DNA of 64,000 nucleotides from Elysia crispata (GCA_033675545.1 JAWDGP010005352.1:446001-510000), one strand, 5' to 3'; positions 44,009 to 57,192 are shown, numbered from the stretch's first letter. Notes: generated from the sequence alone by a model not told the origin. Translations and numbers: made by a program.

Positions 44009-44846
44009 AAGCACACGAGAGCACGCACACACACACACTTTGTCTCTTTGCCACTGTTTATGCATCTTTATATCAACGTTTCTCATTATTCGTTTCCTCT
44101 CCTTCAAGCCATTCTTTCTTTTTTAGAGTATTACATATTATTATACCTACTGTAAACTTTATGGCTTTCGGATCATTATTTTTGTAAAAATTTTTTTCAA
44201 GCAAAATTGATGCATTCATTTATAACTCTCATGCCATTTATGTTTTGGAGGGAGTTACATTACACATAGATCTTCTACTTTTAGATCTTTCAATGCATTA
44301 TGTGGAGTAAACATACAAAACACCCGGGGAGAGGCCTGGAGGGGGTCCCAAAATTGCATAAGGAAATGTTACGCTAGTCTTGTGGTTTAAAGTTTCCAGA
44401 CGCCAGAGACGACAATCAGGCAGCAGCAGCTATTGTACCATGGGTCGAGGCCTTTCAACTTGAACGAAGTTCTTTAGCCCTCCTATCCTATCCTCTTCCG
44501 CAGGATTAACGAAACAGTCGTCAAACTAACAAGTCATATTTATTTCTTTGTTAATATCAAAACATGGATGATACAGAAGTATTCTGTGTAGCCTCGGTGA
44601 AAGAAAGATTCGAAACAGTTTAAAGCTATGTCATAAACGTTCGGACTTTTCTTTTTACTTGACATTATTCGTTTACCATGAAGATAATTAGCGTCAAACT
44701 GTAGAAAAAAAAAATCAGTTACTTGATCATTAAAACATTAGCCTATCTCATAAATTTATTACAGAAATAGGAATGAAAACCTTAGAAACGTGGAGACTAC
44801 TTTTGTTTCCAAGAAGAACCAAGGCTCGGCAGAACTTAAAAAGCTT

Positions 44847-44921
<75 letters not shown>
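44847..44921 (+). repeat. (GATA)n-(GA)n microsatellite, left arm of an inverted pair
   Basis: GATA units to about 44860, then GA units to 44921. A CT array 67 bases downstream is its reverse complement. Confidence 0.97.
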
Positions 44922-44926
<5 letters not shown>

Positions 44927-44986
44927 GCAATTCGGTTATCAGGAGTATTAAGTGATCATAATCTATAAGTTTAGGGGTACCACCAT

Positions 44987-44988
<2 letters not shown>

Positions 44989-45072
<84 letters not shown>
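44989..45072 (+). repeat. (CT)n microsatellite, right arm of an inverted pair
   Basis: 42 CT units; complementary to the GA array ending at 44921. Confidence 0.97.
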
Positions 45073-45074
<2 letters not shown>

Positions 45075-48000
45075 ATGCGAGGGTGCTCGTTTTATAATAG
45101 TCATTTCATGCGCCTTTAATAAGTTCGGTAAGTCACGCACGTGTGACTCCCAGATATTTCTCAACGCTCGGTAATGTTAATTATTAAATACTTTAATAAG
45201 GAAGATACTAAAATATAAAAACTGTGCTATTTTCGCACGTACATCGGCCACACGATGATCCCTTGAGATTATCTGCGAACAAGTTTTTCTTGTCACGTAC
45301 GTGCGTGCGAAATTTCCATTTCAGTGGTTTATGTACTTTGAATCTTCTGTCTCCATATCCATATTTTGTCACCTTCATTTAAAATTAATTTACATTTCCG
45401 TTCCAATCCTTGATTTAGTTTCTTGATATTAACGACGTTTCGCATTTTTTTTTCTGTCATGCACTGCCGCGTTTCTCGAAGAGTTTTTTTAGGATCTATA
45501 ATCATTTTACATTCGTTCCCGTTTAAGAATAATGAAGAGGGACTTCGGTTAACAGTTTTAAGTATTCACACAAATAATCACTGTGATATTGACCTTTAAT
45601 AGAAAAAAAAAACAAAAAACAAAAAAAAAAAAAAACTCTGCGTTATGTCAGAAAAATTATACTTGGATAAGTCTACAGTAACAGTACAAACTTGTCACAG
45701 TAACTCGTTTTATAGGTCAGAACATAAAGTTTTACTGCAACTTTCCTAATATCTTTGAATTGGATGACTGATCTAATTGAAAATACTGCAATCTTTTAGA
45801 GTGCGTTGACAGTTACATATTTCTCTTCCTTAGGTGAAGAATACAGTACCAATTTGTTTTCAGACTAGTTTCCCTAAGGTGTTTGGAGATGTTAAACTAG
45901 AGATTACTGCTACTTCCTTATAATTAGATGTCTGTGTGTACTTGACTACCTCTCAGCTTGTTTTTTTTTTTTTTTAATTTGAACAAATTGGGCGTTTGTT
46001 TATCCCGCGAGGCCGCTGAAATTTGTCTTACCTGAATGAAGTTGACACTTAAACCTTTGGTAGGTTATGTCACAACATATTTACAGTGCACGGACGCCAA
46101 TCATTCACACACGAATTTGCACAATGCTCATGCATTTTCACCCATCGTCGCTTTATATTTACACAAAGGCGTAAGCTTTCGTTTACTGTTCGTGGATGTA
46201 TGAATATTTATAAAAGTAAACATCTTTAAAGAGAATGAAAAGAAGGTTTACATAAAATGTAAATCACCTGTGCCAGAAACTCACTGATATATTTTCTCGA
46301 AAGTAAAAAAAAGAATGCAATTAACAAATGGAGTTGCATCATAAATATCGATTTGCAGGATTAGAAGATGCAACCCATTTAAAAAGATAAAAGACCATTT
46401 TTTTATATATTGATACTCATTATGTCGGATCATGGGTATTGTCAAGCAGTAGGCTATATTTATATTGAATTATATTTGAAGCTTCACCCTAGGTTGGTAA
46501 GATGAAGAAGTAAAGAAAATAGGCATTCAAATATCACAGATATTCTTGATTTTCTTACCTTGAAAACTGGATGAGAAAACCTGATTCCTCAAGTGAAGAG
46601 CCTATTCCCACGATTCAGACAGATTGTTTTTGTTAAGTGTTGCGTTTAAACGACACGTCTATAGTTTTCTGCATGCATCTTGTCTTTTCTTGATTGTTCG
46701 ACAGTAAAGAAAACTGGAAAATAATAATGTTTCTGTTTCTTTTAGAGCGAGTTCAGGTACAGTGCACCAAACATGCCAATCTGGCAAGTACCGTGCATGT
46801 ATTGAAGTTGGGCTTAAAACTTCACGAGTATTTCATAATTTACTCTCAAGGAATAATTGGCAGCGCGAAATTAACATCGCAGCCACAATTCACTTTATTG
46901 CTATTGATAGTGTGGAATATTTCACGCTCAAAATATACATTGTCTATTATTTTATGCATAAAGCGTTATTCTTGACTTTAAAACGAAGGAAATGGGTCTT
47001 GAATTTGAAAGTGATAATTGCTTGTGTTTGACAATCGCGCTAAGAAGCGATAATGCGAATAAATTAGTGTTCAAGTAAATTTTACTTCCTTTTTTTTCAA
47101 AATCCGTGGTTTCAATTGATCTTCTGGAAGCTCCATATCTAGATAGAATGATAATTATTAGTCAATTTGATAAATCTTACATATTTGGTTGTCTTTGCTC
47201 ATGTATCTGGATTTAACGTTTTTTATTGTAATAAATAATGGACTAGCATAGCGCACAGATCACGTTGACCAAGTCATCGAAACCTTCAAGTTTTAAATGT
47301 GAATTAAACAAAATACAAAGTTCTTCCTACCGAGTGCGCGCTAAAAATTGAAATATTTGTCAGTCACGCTTACATACAATTATTGATTCTAATGTCTTCG
47401 AAATTGTCTTCATCTCCACAGTTGCAGTTTTCTGTTCAAGACACTTTAAAGTATGAACATAGGATGGAAAACACTAAGAATCGGATAGATTATATTCTTT
47501 ATTTTAGTTTCCGAAGATGGCGAGTAAGTTTTTTCATCATTATTTTGCTCTGTGACTCATGTTGTGCTGATTTAGCATCCCTCATTCTGTAACTAGAGAT
47601 CAAACTGACCGTGGCATGTGTTATACCCACCTGATGCTGACCCTGCACAGCACCTATCATTTCCTTCTTAAATAACCAACGGTATGTGTACGTTATTGTT
47701 TCTAGCGAAACTTATTTGTTTTTATTATGGCTAAAGCTGTTGGCGACGAGCTTCCCAAAGCTAAGGAATGTTAGCAGACAAGTGCCGACGATGCTCCTCT
47801 TATCGTGGCTTCGTTGGAAGAACGGTGTGACACAACCCGCCTCCTCGTTTGTTAAACGATTATTTCACTTGCCAAACATGCGTGGCGCTCCAGTCGATGG
47901 CCATGACGAGTAACGCAAGATTGGTGAACGTTTTTTTGTTTCTGGCACAGCAGATCAATGATCTTGAACGACCTTGAAGAGATTATTTTTGGAGTAAAGG

Positions 48001-48078
48001 CATCATAGACTTGGCTAACTGGTTTGTTAAGAAACAATATTGTCGCTATTTGGAAGAAAATAAACCAGCGCCCCCGTC

Positions 48079-48184
<106 letters not shown>

Positions 48185-48864
48185 GCCACATCCTTGTCTA
48201 GTATCTGCCTAGTTGCTGATATGCTTTGCCTGTTTATTTAAGCTTTTGTCTGAAATTATATTAGCGTCAATCTTCCTTCAATACGAAGAAAAAGTTGAGA
48301 TTGCTCTGCAGGTTTGCAATAGACAATAATCTCCGCCTTTAAAGTTAGCTGTCACATCAAATAGATGTAGTAAGTTTTAACTTTTGCCCTATCCTGTGCT
48401 TTTCTTGAGTCGTCAATGCTTTTAATTCAATTTTGCTGTGAGACAACGGTGAACGATAACTTCGTGACTTTGTCTCTTTATTGTGGGATCAAATTTAATG
48501 TGTCTTTTTGTTTTACGCGGTGCACATGAGATTGTGTGTAACAATCCAAGGAGAAGAGGCATCCTGGTCAGTAATCTGCAGTTTGTCCAAAATGGAAAAC
48601 GTGACGTCACGTTTGGTTCTAAACAAACAGGGGGGACAATGGACTATGCTTTGTCACCCCTGCTTCGCCGCGGAAAGTTCACCAAAAACGTTTTACTTTC
48701 AACTGTTCACATGGTGCTTCCATAGAACAGAAGACACGCCGAGGGATTATAATAAACAATGGATATTTTAGAATTAGTAACTAGTAACTTAGCTTTTTAG
48801 GTGGGTACGATATCATCACTATTTCTCCCCAATGATTCAATGATATTAATCATATCACCCGCTC

Positions 48865-48865
<1 letters not shown>

Positions 48866-48934
<69 letters not shown>
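48866..48934 (+). repeat. C-run followed by (CT)n microsatellite
   Basis: C9 (48866-48874) followed by about 30 CT units. Confidence 0.97.
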
Positions 48935-48936
<2 letters not shown>

Positions 48937-51411
48937 CTCTCTTCTCTTTTTTTTTTATATGAAGAATGCGTAGGAAGTGCGGGGCATTATCATCACATTA
49001 TTTGCCGTGAACATTAGCTTGAGATCATGTGTCTTTTTGGCAGTCATAAGAGGTTGTGTTTTCTTGTTATGTCTGAAGTCTTTGGTTGCCAACACAAAAA
49101 CCACCTGATGAGTGTCGAGATGGTGAAATTAAAGTCATAGAAAATCTGATATCTAAGATGTTTGTCTTCTGTCAATCTATCTAACTAAGCAGCCATCCAT
49201 CCACTCATCCATCTTTCTTTTTATCCAGCTATCTCTCAATACGTTTGAATTTATTTCAGTTACTTTAAGAAAATTCTGTATGGTGCACATGCATTTCATT
49301 TTCGCTCTGTGCTTCCTTAACCTTGTTGCTAATTAAAATTCTCTCTAGGTGTCCGCCTCCAAGTAAACCTTTTTACGCCTTTTTAAAACCATATTTCAGA
49401 ATTTGCTTGTTTGTCTCAAATTTCAGCGAGCTCTATTTAGAGTTAACACGGCAATTATAAAGTCAAAAACTGATAGATCTATCGAAGACAACAGAGGTCG
49501 ACAGATTGTTGACTCAGTGGCCAACATCGCGACTAGGAAAGCCCCTAGAGCATTGCGCAGGTGCGCACCTGTTGTTTGTAGATTGTCAGCACTGGAAGAC
49601 AAGAATATCTTTTGGCTCGGGTGCGCCCAGCTCAACTCAGGGCTCGCGCCAAGCTCTTCATTTCAGGGCTCGCAAGCCCCTCCGAGTGTTTGCTGTCTGC
49701 TCATCGTTCTGGCCAGCGTTCAAAGCCAGGTTTTCATGACGCGCCTCCTGACAGTGACACCTTTGTTCAGAGAACTCAACCTCATCTTATGCTCATTATG
49801 GCTAATGCACGGGTAGACTGAGGCGGGTTTTTGTATTATCATTTATATTCAAAGAAATCTTGAGGGCTCTTCATTCTCTATGTAGGCTGCGTAATGTTGA
49901 GAGTATTTGCTGCAGAAAGCTGGAGCTAGAGTTGAAAGTTAAATAGTTCAGGATAATGAAGTTTTGAGACAGGGTTTTGTGATATTTGTGTGTTCGTGTG
50001 TTTCTCAAGTGCTCTGACCATAACACAAAATCTGCCCAAATTAACTCTGGTAATAGCGTTTAACGTAATTATATTAAGTGCTGCTGGATTGGGTTTTTTT
50101 AAATGAAGATTCCTTGTGTGACCAGAATAGCATTTCTCCCCTTCTCTATCTTCTTATCCCTGTCTCTAGGAACTTGTTTCTTCTTTACTCAACTTAACTC
50201 ACTGTCATTAAGATGATTAAAGATATCTTTAAGCGCGGAAGATGTTGACGGCCTTATGTTTTCCCCAAATACATCTATAAGATTATAGACACTTTATCAC
50301 ATCGCTTCGAAGCAAGCTCATCATTGCCATTATTATCACCATCACAGATGCCATCACCCTCATCATTATCAACATTATCATCATGATTGTCATGCATCAC
50401 TCTATTGGTCATCATTATCGACTCTATAAGCATTATTACGTAATAGTCAAAGTAATTTTCAAAACTGTCTTCACCACCATGATAATCACCAATATCCTCA
50501 CCAAAGATCTGATGTCATCGGCATTATAATCATGGCATTATACTCATGTTATTATAAATTTATCATAAAAAATTTCATTATGGGCATAATTCACCACACC
50601 ACACACCACATTTTTGTTTGAGAATTGAAGAGCCCTCAAAGTTTTCAGGTTCCGAAGGTTAGAGCCCACCTCCAGGCGCTATGACAAGAATCTTAGAAGC
50701 AAACACTTTTATCTGCTTTTTTTTTCTTTACGAAACCGAGAACAAGATTGACTCGGGGAGCAAACAGAAACCACCTGGGCAAACGTGGAAAAGTTTCCTT
50801 TAAATCAAAAAAGCCATGCCTTAGTGTAGGCTTAACTCAATCTCATTGCATACATTTGTCTTTATGTGTGATTTCTTTAAATTATCTTTTACGAAGCTAA
50901 ATCAGTTTGACAAATAGAAACCCATTCGGTTAACTTTTGTTCGTCATTGATGAATGGTGTCATAGTCTTTTTTTTTTTTACACTAAAATAAAGCTGTTAT
51001 TGTGTTCTTGAAGGTCACGCCACCAGAGGCTATCACAGCTCTTTTGTGTCCATTTCTTTAGCTTCGAGAAGTGGTCGGACCTCTTCGTCTTCCTATTTTT
51101 ATTTTGTTATTATTAGAACGGACAACCCGCTGTCCATGCTGACTATTTTAACTTCCTTCCTATTCCTTAGATTTGTAGAATCAGCTGGGGCTTATCGGCA
51201 AAGGGAAGGTTGTCTTCCGATTTCAACTCACTGTCGCTATTCCCCATTCAGTCAAGATCGCCCACATAGACAGCCCCAACAAAAATAGATCTGGCTTTCA
51301 TAGCCAACCCAGGCGAAACGCTTGTTTGCCAATGTGACTGATTTTTCTAAAAGAAGGGCTCATGACAATTTTCCATCAGCTCCTGCATCTTAATACTCAT
51401 TGTTATATTCG

Positions 51412-51414
<3 letters not shown>

Positions 51415-51480
<66 letters not shown>

Positions 51481-51535
51481 CACACACACATACACCCTCC
51501 CTCGCTCCAATCCAGCCCCACACACACACACACCC
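51415..51535 (+). repeat. (CT)n microsatellite followed by CA-rich sequence
   Basis: CT units 51415-51477, then CACACA runs to about 51535. Confidence 0.96.
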
Positions 51536-52720
51536 TATCCGCAGAATAGTTGATGAAAACATTGTTGGAGTTCCAGTCGGTGTCAAGTCAATCTGTGAGC
51601 TGATGAATGTTGAGGAAACCTGCGTTGTCTTAAATGAATGAGCATGTTGACAAAAATGAACATAATCGAGACCTTAAACTTGTAACATCAGGTATCACTT
51701 CAATACATTGTAAGGTTGGGAGATGGATCCGCATATATAAGTGGTTTATTTCGAAGAACTTATTGAATTTTGCGCGACTCATCGTAGTGAAATCTTCACT
51801 TCAAACTTAATTTAGTTCTATGTTTAAAGTACTCAACGCATACTGCAGGATTACTGATGCATGATATGTTATGATTAAGGGAATTTAGGGCAATGCAAGG
51901 ACAAGTTGAAAAGCAAAGTTCAAATTCTGTAAGACAGAACTTTAAATAGCTAATTGAAAGATATGCTTTAATTTAATAATAATAGGAATGGAAAGGAAAA
52001 GTCTAATAATACTCGACATTGATATTTATTAGTTATAAATTTAATTTGTAAGCGTTAGAAATATCTCTAGTAATTCCTGTTAAGAGCTTATTTTGGTATA
52101 AAGTTGATTTTGAAGAACGAAGGTACCGAGTAAATCAGAATTACGTCAAAGGACCTCCCACACACAATATTTTTTTTGTCCTATCTACGTGGGCACAGTG
52201 TTGTGGGAAGTGTAGTTGTGCACGCATGCACCAAAACACGTGCGCATATCTTGATTGTATAATATCTTTTGAAAAGCATCCCTTACCTGCTGCTTGTGAT
52301 AAAAAATCCTCGTGTAACCTATTTCTTTATGTTAACAGGATTTCTTTTACCACATGCATTATCTTGAGAAATAATTGAAGAGGGAAGAAGGAAGAATGTT
52401 TTAGAATTGTAATCCCAGCAGGAGATGCCATTACTTGTATATCCACAGATCACTGGATACAATGCAACATAGTTCTACCTGCTGACAGTCACCTCTGAAT
52501 TTCGCATTATTTTCACGGTCTCTCAGTAGGCTCATTTTTTTAAGTGCCGTGTTGCCCAGCAAGTGTCGCCATTTGTCTAGCACTCAAGTCGTCTTCTTGG
52601 CACTCCCACAACTCTAGTTCTTTGCCGCACCCTTCTTCTTCCTCTCCTTTTCCCTCTTTTGCTCTTCCTTCTTTTTCTTTAGCCTTCTCCTCCTGTTCTT
52701 AGTTGCTGCTGTTGTTGTTG

Positions 52721-52844
52721 CTTCTTCTTCTTCTTTTTCTTCTTCTTCTTCTTTTTCTTCTTCTTCTTCTTCTTCTTCTTCTTCTTCTTCTTCTTCTTCT
52801 TCTTCTTCTTCTTCTTCTTCTTCTTCTTCTTCTTCTTCTTCTTC
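52721..52844 (+). repeat. (TTC)n microsatellite
   Basis: About 41 CTT/TTC units with two TTTTT interruptions in the first 40 bases. It ends 279 bases before the TMX3 exon at 53124. Confidence 0.97.
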
Positions 52845-53123
52845 GACTTCATTGTCCCCCACCACCTTTTCCTCTTCCTCACCATCCTTTTCTTATTCAT
52901 TTTCTTCTTCGCCGAGACTGCTTGCAGAGGTTACTCAAAACGATGTATAATAATAAATTGATGTTGATCATAAAAACAGGGAAAATGGTGAGCACAAATA
53001 TTATTTGTACGATGAAGATGAGGAGTAGAAGGAGAACAAGGGGGGTTGTTGTGACGGTTATGATGAAGTAATTCCAGCTTTTCCATTAGCGGTAAAAATT
53101 TCTCTTCTTTCCTCTGTTTGCAG

Positions 53124-53177
53124 GTTGTTCCAAGTGGTCAAGGAACTGGCTTTTGGTCAGAGGAAAAAATATCACGG
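53124..53177 (+). CDS. TMX3: TMX3 internal coding exon (lumenal thioredoxin-like region)
   Basis: A 54-nt exon between a pyrimidine-rich acceptor (tttcctctgtttgcag) and a consensus donor (gtaagt). Its first base completes a codon from the previous exon, and the next 17 codons read LFQVVKELAFGQRKKYH. The last two bases (GG) join the A opening the exon at 56701 to make Gly. The segment aligns without gaps to the vertebrate TMX3 stretch just before the FQFGWMDG motif (human LKSIIQEVARDYRDLFH, recalled from family knowledge). TMX3 is an ER transmembrane oxidoreductase with an N-terminal CGHC thioredoxin domain followed by further lumenal thioredoxin-like domains; this exon belongs to a later, non-catalytic one. 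The weak similarity of the exon alone is rescued by phase and continuity with the next exon. Upstream exons were not found. Confidence 0.82.
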
Positions 53178-55018
53178 GTAAGTCCGCGACTTTTTTTTGG
53201 ACTTTTTTTTTCTTCAACATAGTTATTTATAATAACATTTCTCCATTACCCACTGATGGTATTTTCATCCTGTAAAATTTCGTTTGAGAGCGTGCTGAGA
53301 CGCTTGTTATGGCGTAACTTCAAAACAGATTTGAAACATGACTTGAAGGTTATGGGCTTATTAATTTTTTTTTTTTTAACAAAAGCAGTCTTTTAGAAAA
53401 AGAACTAGAAGTCGTTTAATTATTTTTTTTTTCAATTGTATCACGCAAACCATTAAAAATCGTAATTACTTAGAAACATGCATCAGTGATTAGAAAAGGA
53501 TGGATACGAATAAGATTTAGGATTAGGGACCAACTAAATAGTTAAATCGATTTTTTTGGAAAAAGTTAAAAAAAAACAGTAGATTATATTTATTATAGCG
53601 AATGTGTAATATCACAAATATAAGAATCGTAAATAATATTAATCATAGCAGAAGCTCAGAAGTTAATTTAACAATATACCAATCTTTCATGACAATGTAG
53701 GTTGTGTGACTATGAGCGATGACATTAATTATCGTCATCATTCTTACTTCTTGTCCATGCTTTCCTTCTAGCAAGTCCGCTCAGCGGTTTTATAATGAAA
53801 TATAAATATCCTCTAAAGAGAGTCTCCCATCATTATACTTGATATGCACCTAAACCGTGAATAGGCGAGCCCGCAGCATGATGCGTCAATCAAATCACTG
53901 GAACGTGGACTGAAAAGTGATTCTAGCCCATAATGCACTAACTTGTGACTGGAGGTGAAATTTATAAAGACATCGTGGAAACACAAGCTTAGTACATTGC
54001 TGACGCAACTTTAGAGAAAATGCTTGGAGTTTGTGACCATTTACCATTGAACCCTCGGTGCATAGTTATCAATATTTTACTTAGACATATTTACTTCTTT
54101 ATCACTTTTATCTATATTGCCTTCGCAGATCACATTAATAATTTTCATTGAAATAACTCGAGCATTAAAACCAATAGCCACGATCATCCTTTCGCAATAT
54201 TATACATGTCTTTGTTTAAGGCTTCTCTTGCCCCTCATGGAAACTGAGCTACTCTCAAACTATGACAACATTGTTATTCTATTGTCGAGGTTGCTTAACT
54301 GGGATAAAACTCGTCTTGTAATGTCCCTTCTTCTCTTTATTTTATCTCGAGTAAAAAAAAAAACCGCACATGGTCTTTGCTTTGGCCTCATTTGAGTACA
54401 TTGTCACGTATTTAGTAATTTTTAATAACATGAAAAAAATTGCTCTTGAATTTTGAATCCACACATTTTTTTTAAAATGTCATTGCCCCGGATATGAATA
54501 ATCATTCCATAGATACTTAATATATCATTATTTTTTTAAAATGTCAGGTAACATAGCATTTTTTCCACCTCAATTTTATTTTTAAACAATATAAACCACT
54601 ATCAGCGTTGCGCTAAAACCTTGGAAGAAAAAGAAGCGAGATGAAGTAAATAATCTCGCACGCTATGTTTTTCTTACTTTACTTTTCTTTTCCCATTTTA
54701 CCTCTCTTCATCCTCAGCGCCGCTCTAAATATCGCGGCTGACTTTTAACAACTCCGCGTGGGTCGTTGAAATATTAATGTAGAAATAGACGCGATATAAA
54801 TAAATGTTACCAAATAGCTTGAAAGTTTATCTTTTACAAGGGGAATATGACCTGACGCAAAGATATGCCGACCTAGTTCAAGTTTTCATGCGTGTGCTGC
54901 CCCCATTGTGAGCAGCTGTTTCTAATAATTTTGTGCAACATCATTTACAAAACTGTATGACTTCGCTACCCTCACACCTGCCCCATTGAAATCACATACC
55001 ATACGAAAGATAAACTGT

Positions 55019-55078
55019 TAGAGTAATGTTCAGAAAAAGCTTTGATGGTAGAGTAATGTTCAGAAAAAGCTTTGATGG
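55019..55078 (+). repeat. Two-copy tandem duplication, period 30 bp
   Basis: The segment gagtaatgttcagaaaaagc followed by tttgatggta begins at 55021 and again at 55051 and is essentially identical. It lies in the first TMX3 intron seen. Confidence 0.9.
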
Positions 55079-55806
55079 CTTCCCGATAATTTTTTTCTCT
55101 CCCCGATTCCAAAAGTGTAAAACCATAACTGTGTCTGAGCAAGTTATCGAAGTTTTAAATCGTTTGACGTCTTGAAAAAAATGATGGTGGTGTTGAGGAT
55201 GATTATGATGATGACGATAATGGCGACGACAACGATGATGATGATGATGATGATGATTATGATGTTGATGATGATAGTGGTGATAGTAGTAATCATATTG
55301 AAACATGGTATTGGGTATGAGAAACAAGGCAAGAGAATAAAGAAATAATTTTAGTAAGTAAATGTTTTGGTTTGAGGTTTCAGTGATGGCTGGGTTTATT
55401 TTTTACAAGCACATTCTACCGCAAGCCTCGAGCTCAGAGTTAATTGGAGCAAGCATCTGTCTGTCTTATTTATGATAGCAACTTGAGTTAATAAAGTTCT
55501 TGGTAGCGAGAGGTGAACTCCATTTCTACTTTAACTTTTCTCAACTGCAGTTTTCTCTTACAATAATTACGTGATAAAGCTTTTTCTCTAGTAGAGGAAC
55601 TCGACTCCCATCTCCTTCAGGTAGGGCAAATCTGGGGCAAAATAAAGAGGAAAAGTGAATCACTCAAGCCTCAACCTGATTAACCTTATGCATCGTTAGG
55701 AATAAGTTCTTGATTACCGGTGCTTTAAAAGTATGGGATGAAATATTGCAGCCCCACTTAAACGAGGTCTCTAATTTCTTTTTGTAAATAAGGTAATGAA
55801 TTCCAG

Positions 55807-55810
<4 letters not shown>

Positions 55811-55875
<65 letters not shown>
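55811..55875 (+). repeat. (GA)n microsatellite, left arm of an inverted pair
   Basis: About 32 GA units in the TMX3 intron. Confidence 0.97.
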
Positions 55876-55876
<1 letters not shown>

Positions 55877-55950
55877 ATCACAGAGAGAAGCAAATTGACA
55901 AATAGATAGACAGAAACCACATATGATTTGATTTGCATCTCTCTTTTCTC

Positions 55951-55958
<8 letters not shown>

Positions 55959-56037
<79 letters not shown>
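55959..56037 (+). repeat. (CT)n microsatellite, right arm of an inverted pair
   Basis: About 39 CT units; complementary to the GA array that ends 83 bases upstream. Confidence 0.97.
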
Positions 56038-56043
<6 letters not shown>

Positions 56044-56700
56044 CTTCTATCTCTATCTCTTACTTAAACTCGATCAACCAAAAATACATCTTTACACACA
56101 CTTTGAAGCGCTGCTGACTTTGATCAAAGATCCTACCGCAAACAAGTGAAAGACCCTAGATCTAAACCTTGATTTAGTTCTGAACGATGGAAACTTGGAA
56201 ACCATTTTTGAATGTGGAACATGAAACATCCGCATCAACTTGCCGGTTGCGGTGTGGGCATAATCCGAAGTAACAATTAATGTGTCGCAGAGTCACAAAA
56301 CCTTCATTAGCAATGGTGCTACGCGTAGTGTAGTTAAATTTTTTTGAAAATTCAAAATAGCCAAGAGGGAACAAACACTTATTAGGTTGGAAAATATTTA
56401 AAACTCTTGACGTCACACCAGATTGCTGTTTTAAATATTAAGTAATTTGATTTATTTGTTTGATCCAGGCTGTTTGTCTGACAAACCACAACATCGTGGA
56501 CCTCTTAAATATTACAAACCAAATTTTAACTGGTAAGCGATTTAGTTTGGGCAGAATATTAAAAATTACTCAGATGAAAACGCAGATTTTTTTTAAGAGT
56601 CGAAGTTAAGTTTCTGTATTGCTTGGATTCAACAGTATTTTTCTTATGCGTTATAACATTCTCTCAATAAAACAATGCCATTTCTCTGTGCCCACCGCAG

Positions 56701-56890
56701 ACGGTTCCAGTTTTTGTGGATGGACGAGATGGAGACGGTGAGCAGCATCGCCATGTCGTTCCTGGCCTCTCCGTCCCTGGTGGCGCTGCGGACCTCGGAC
56801 CACCTGTACTACATGCCGGCCGGTGTGAGCACCACCACCGTGCCCGAGCTGGCCGCGTTCCTCGACAGGGTGGCGGCTGGGGACCAAACG
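56701..56890 (+). CDS. TMX3: TMX3 coding exon with FQFLWMDE motif
   Basis: A 190-nt exon from acceptor cccaccgcag to donor gtcagc. The first A completes a split Gly codon, then 63 codons run from RFQFLWMDEM to AAFLDRVAAGDQT, ending in phase 0. The match to TMX3 is clear: human has FQFGWMDG...MDEL, then a VPTVVVLNTS block and an ending VQFINNILDGTVEAQGG (family knowledge), against FQFLWMDE, SPSLVALRTS and LAAFLDRVAAGDQT here. The WMD motif and following beta-strand are typical of the last thioredoxin-like lumenal domain. This copy lacks several residues after WMDE relative to human. The exon is strikingly GC-rich compared with its introns, especially at third positions, so open frames also appear in another + frame and on the - strand; those are shadows. 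The donor gtcagc is slightly off consensus. Confidence 0.93.
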
Positions 56891-57123
56891 GTCAGCGTCA
56901 TGGGCTGGGGCGCTGGGATCACGACTTATCTTGATTCATTCTTTGATTGGTTCTCTATCTCCCCATGATTGATCGAGTGTTTAGATAGTTTATTTTCGAA
57001 GCAGAGAGGGATAATTGGGTAGATAGAGACAAACAGGCAGGCAGGAGGGCAGGTAAGGTTCCCAAATCTCAATCGCTTTTGATTTTTATACGTTTTTTCT
57101 TTTTTTTTTTCAACCCATCCCAG
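56891..57123 (+). other. TMX3: TMX3 short intron (233 bp)
   Basis: Runs from gtcagc to a strong acceptor with a T-rich tract (ttttttttttcaacccatcccag, about 57100-57123). Reading through would break the TMX3 frame and meet stops after the LDSFFDWFSISP extension at 56968. Splicing instead joins DQT to AYGG in phase 0, matching the conserved GG motif of TMX3. Confidence 0.88.
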
Positions 57124-57192
57124 GCATACGGCGGCACAAGCTTCCTCATGAGAGTGCGGAGATTACTGTTTGACATCGTTTCCACTATTGTG
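57124..57192 (+). CDS. TMX3: TMX3 exon, lumenal linker before the membrane helix
   Basis: A 69-nt (23-codon) exon in phase 0/0, flanked by cccatcccag and gtgagt. It encodes AYGGTSFLMRVRRLLFDIVSTIV. This aligns to human TMX3 EAQGGDSILQRLKRIVFDAKSTIV (family knowledge) with the GG, basic RVRR/RLKR, F-D and STIV positions conserved. The segment forms the basic amphipathic linker just before the transmembrane span in the following exon. Exact codon-length agreement and clean splice sites make this exon secure despite its size. Confidence 0.93.

Larger units (their letters stand above)
53178..56700 (+). other. TMX3: TMX3 intron (about 3.5 kb)
   Basis: Bounded by gtaagt at 53178 and cccaccgcag ending at 56700. 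It contains no recognisable coding sequence. It holds a two-copy 30-bp tandem duplication (55019-55078), a degenerate GAT/GAC tract (about 55185-55280), and a (GA)n array followed 83 bp later by a (CT)n array (55811-55875 and 55959-56037). The open frames over these tracts are low-complexity translations and not genes. Confidence 0.75.

Noticed and set aside
49403..49816. 137-codon + strand frame
   Set aside because: TTG start, overlapping frames open in several registers in a GC-rich patch, and no recognisable family.
56651..56887. 78-codon minus-strand frame opposite the TMX3 exon, and a second + frame at 56716-56934
   Set aside because: Shadows of the GC-rich TMX3 exon; only the TMX3 register has homology and matching splice phases.
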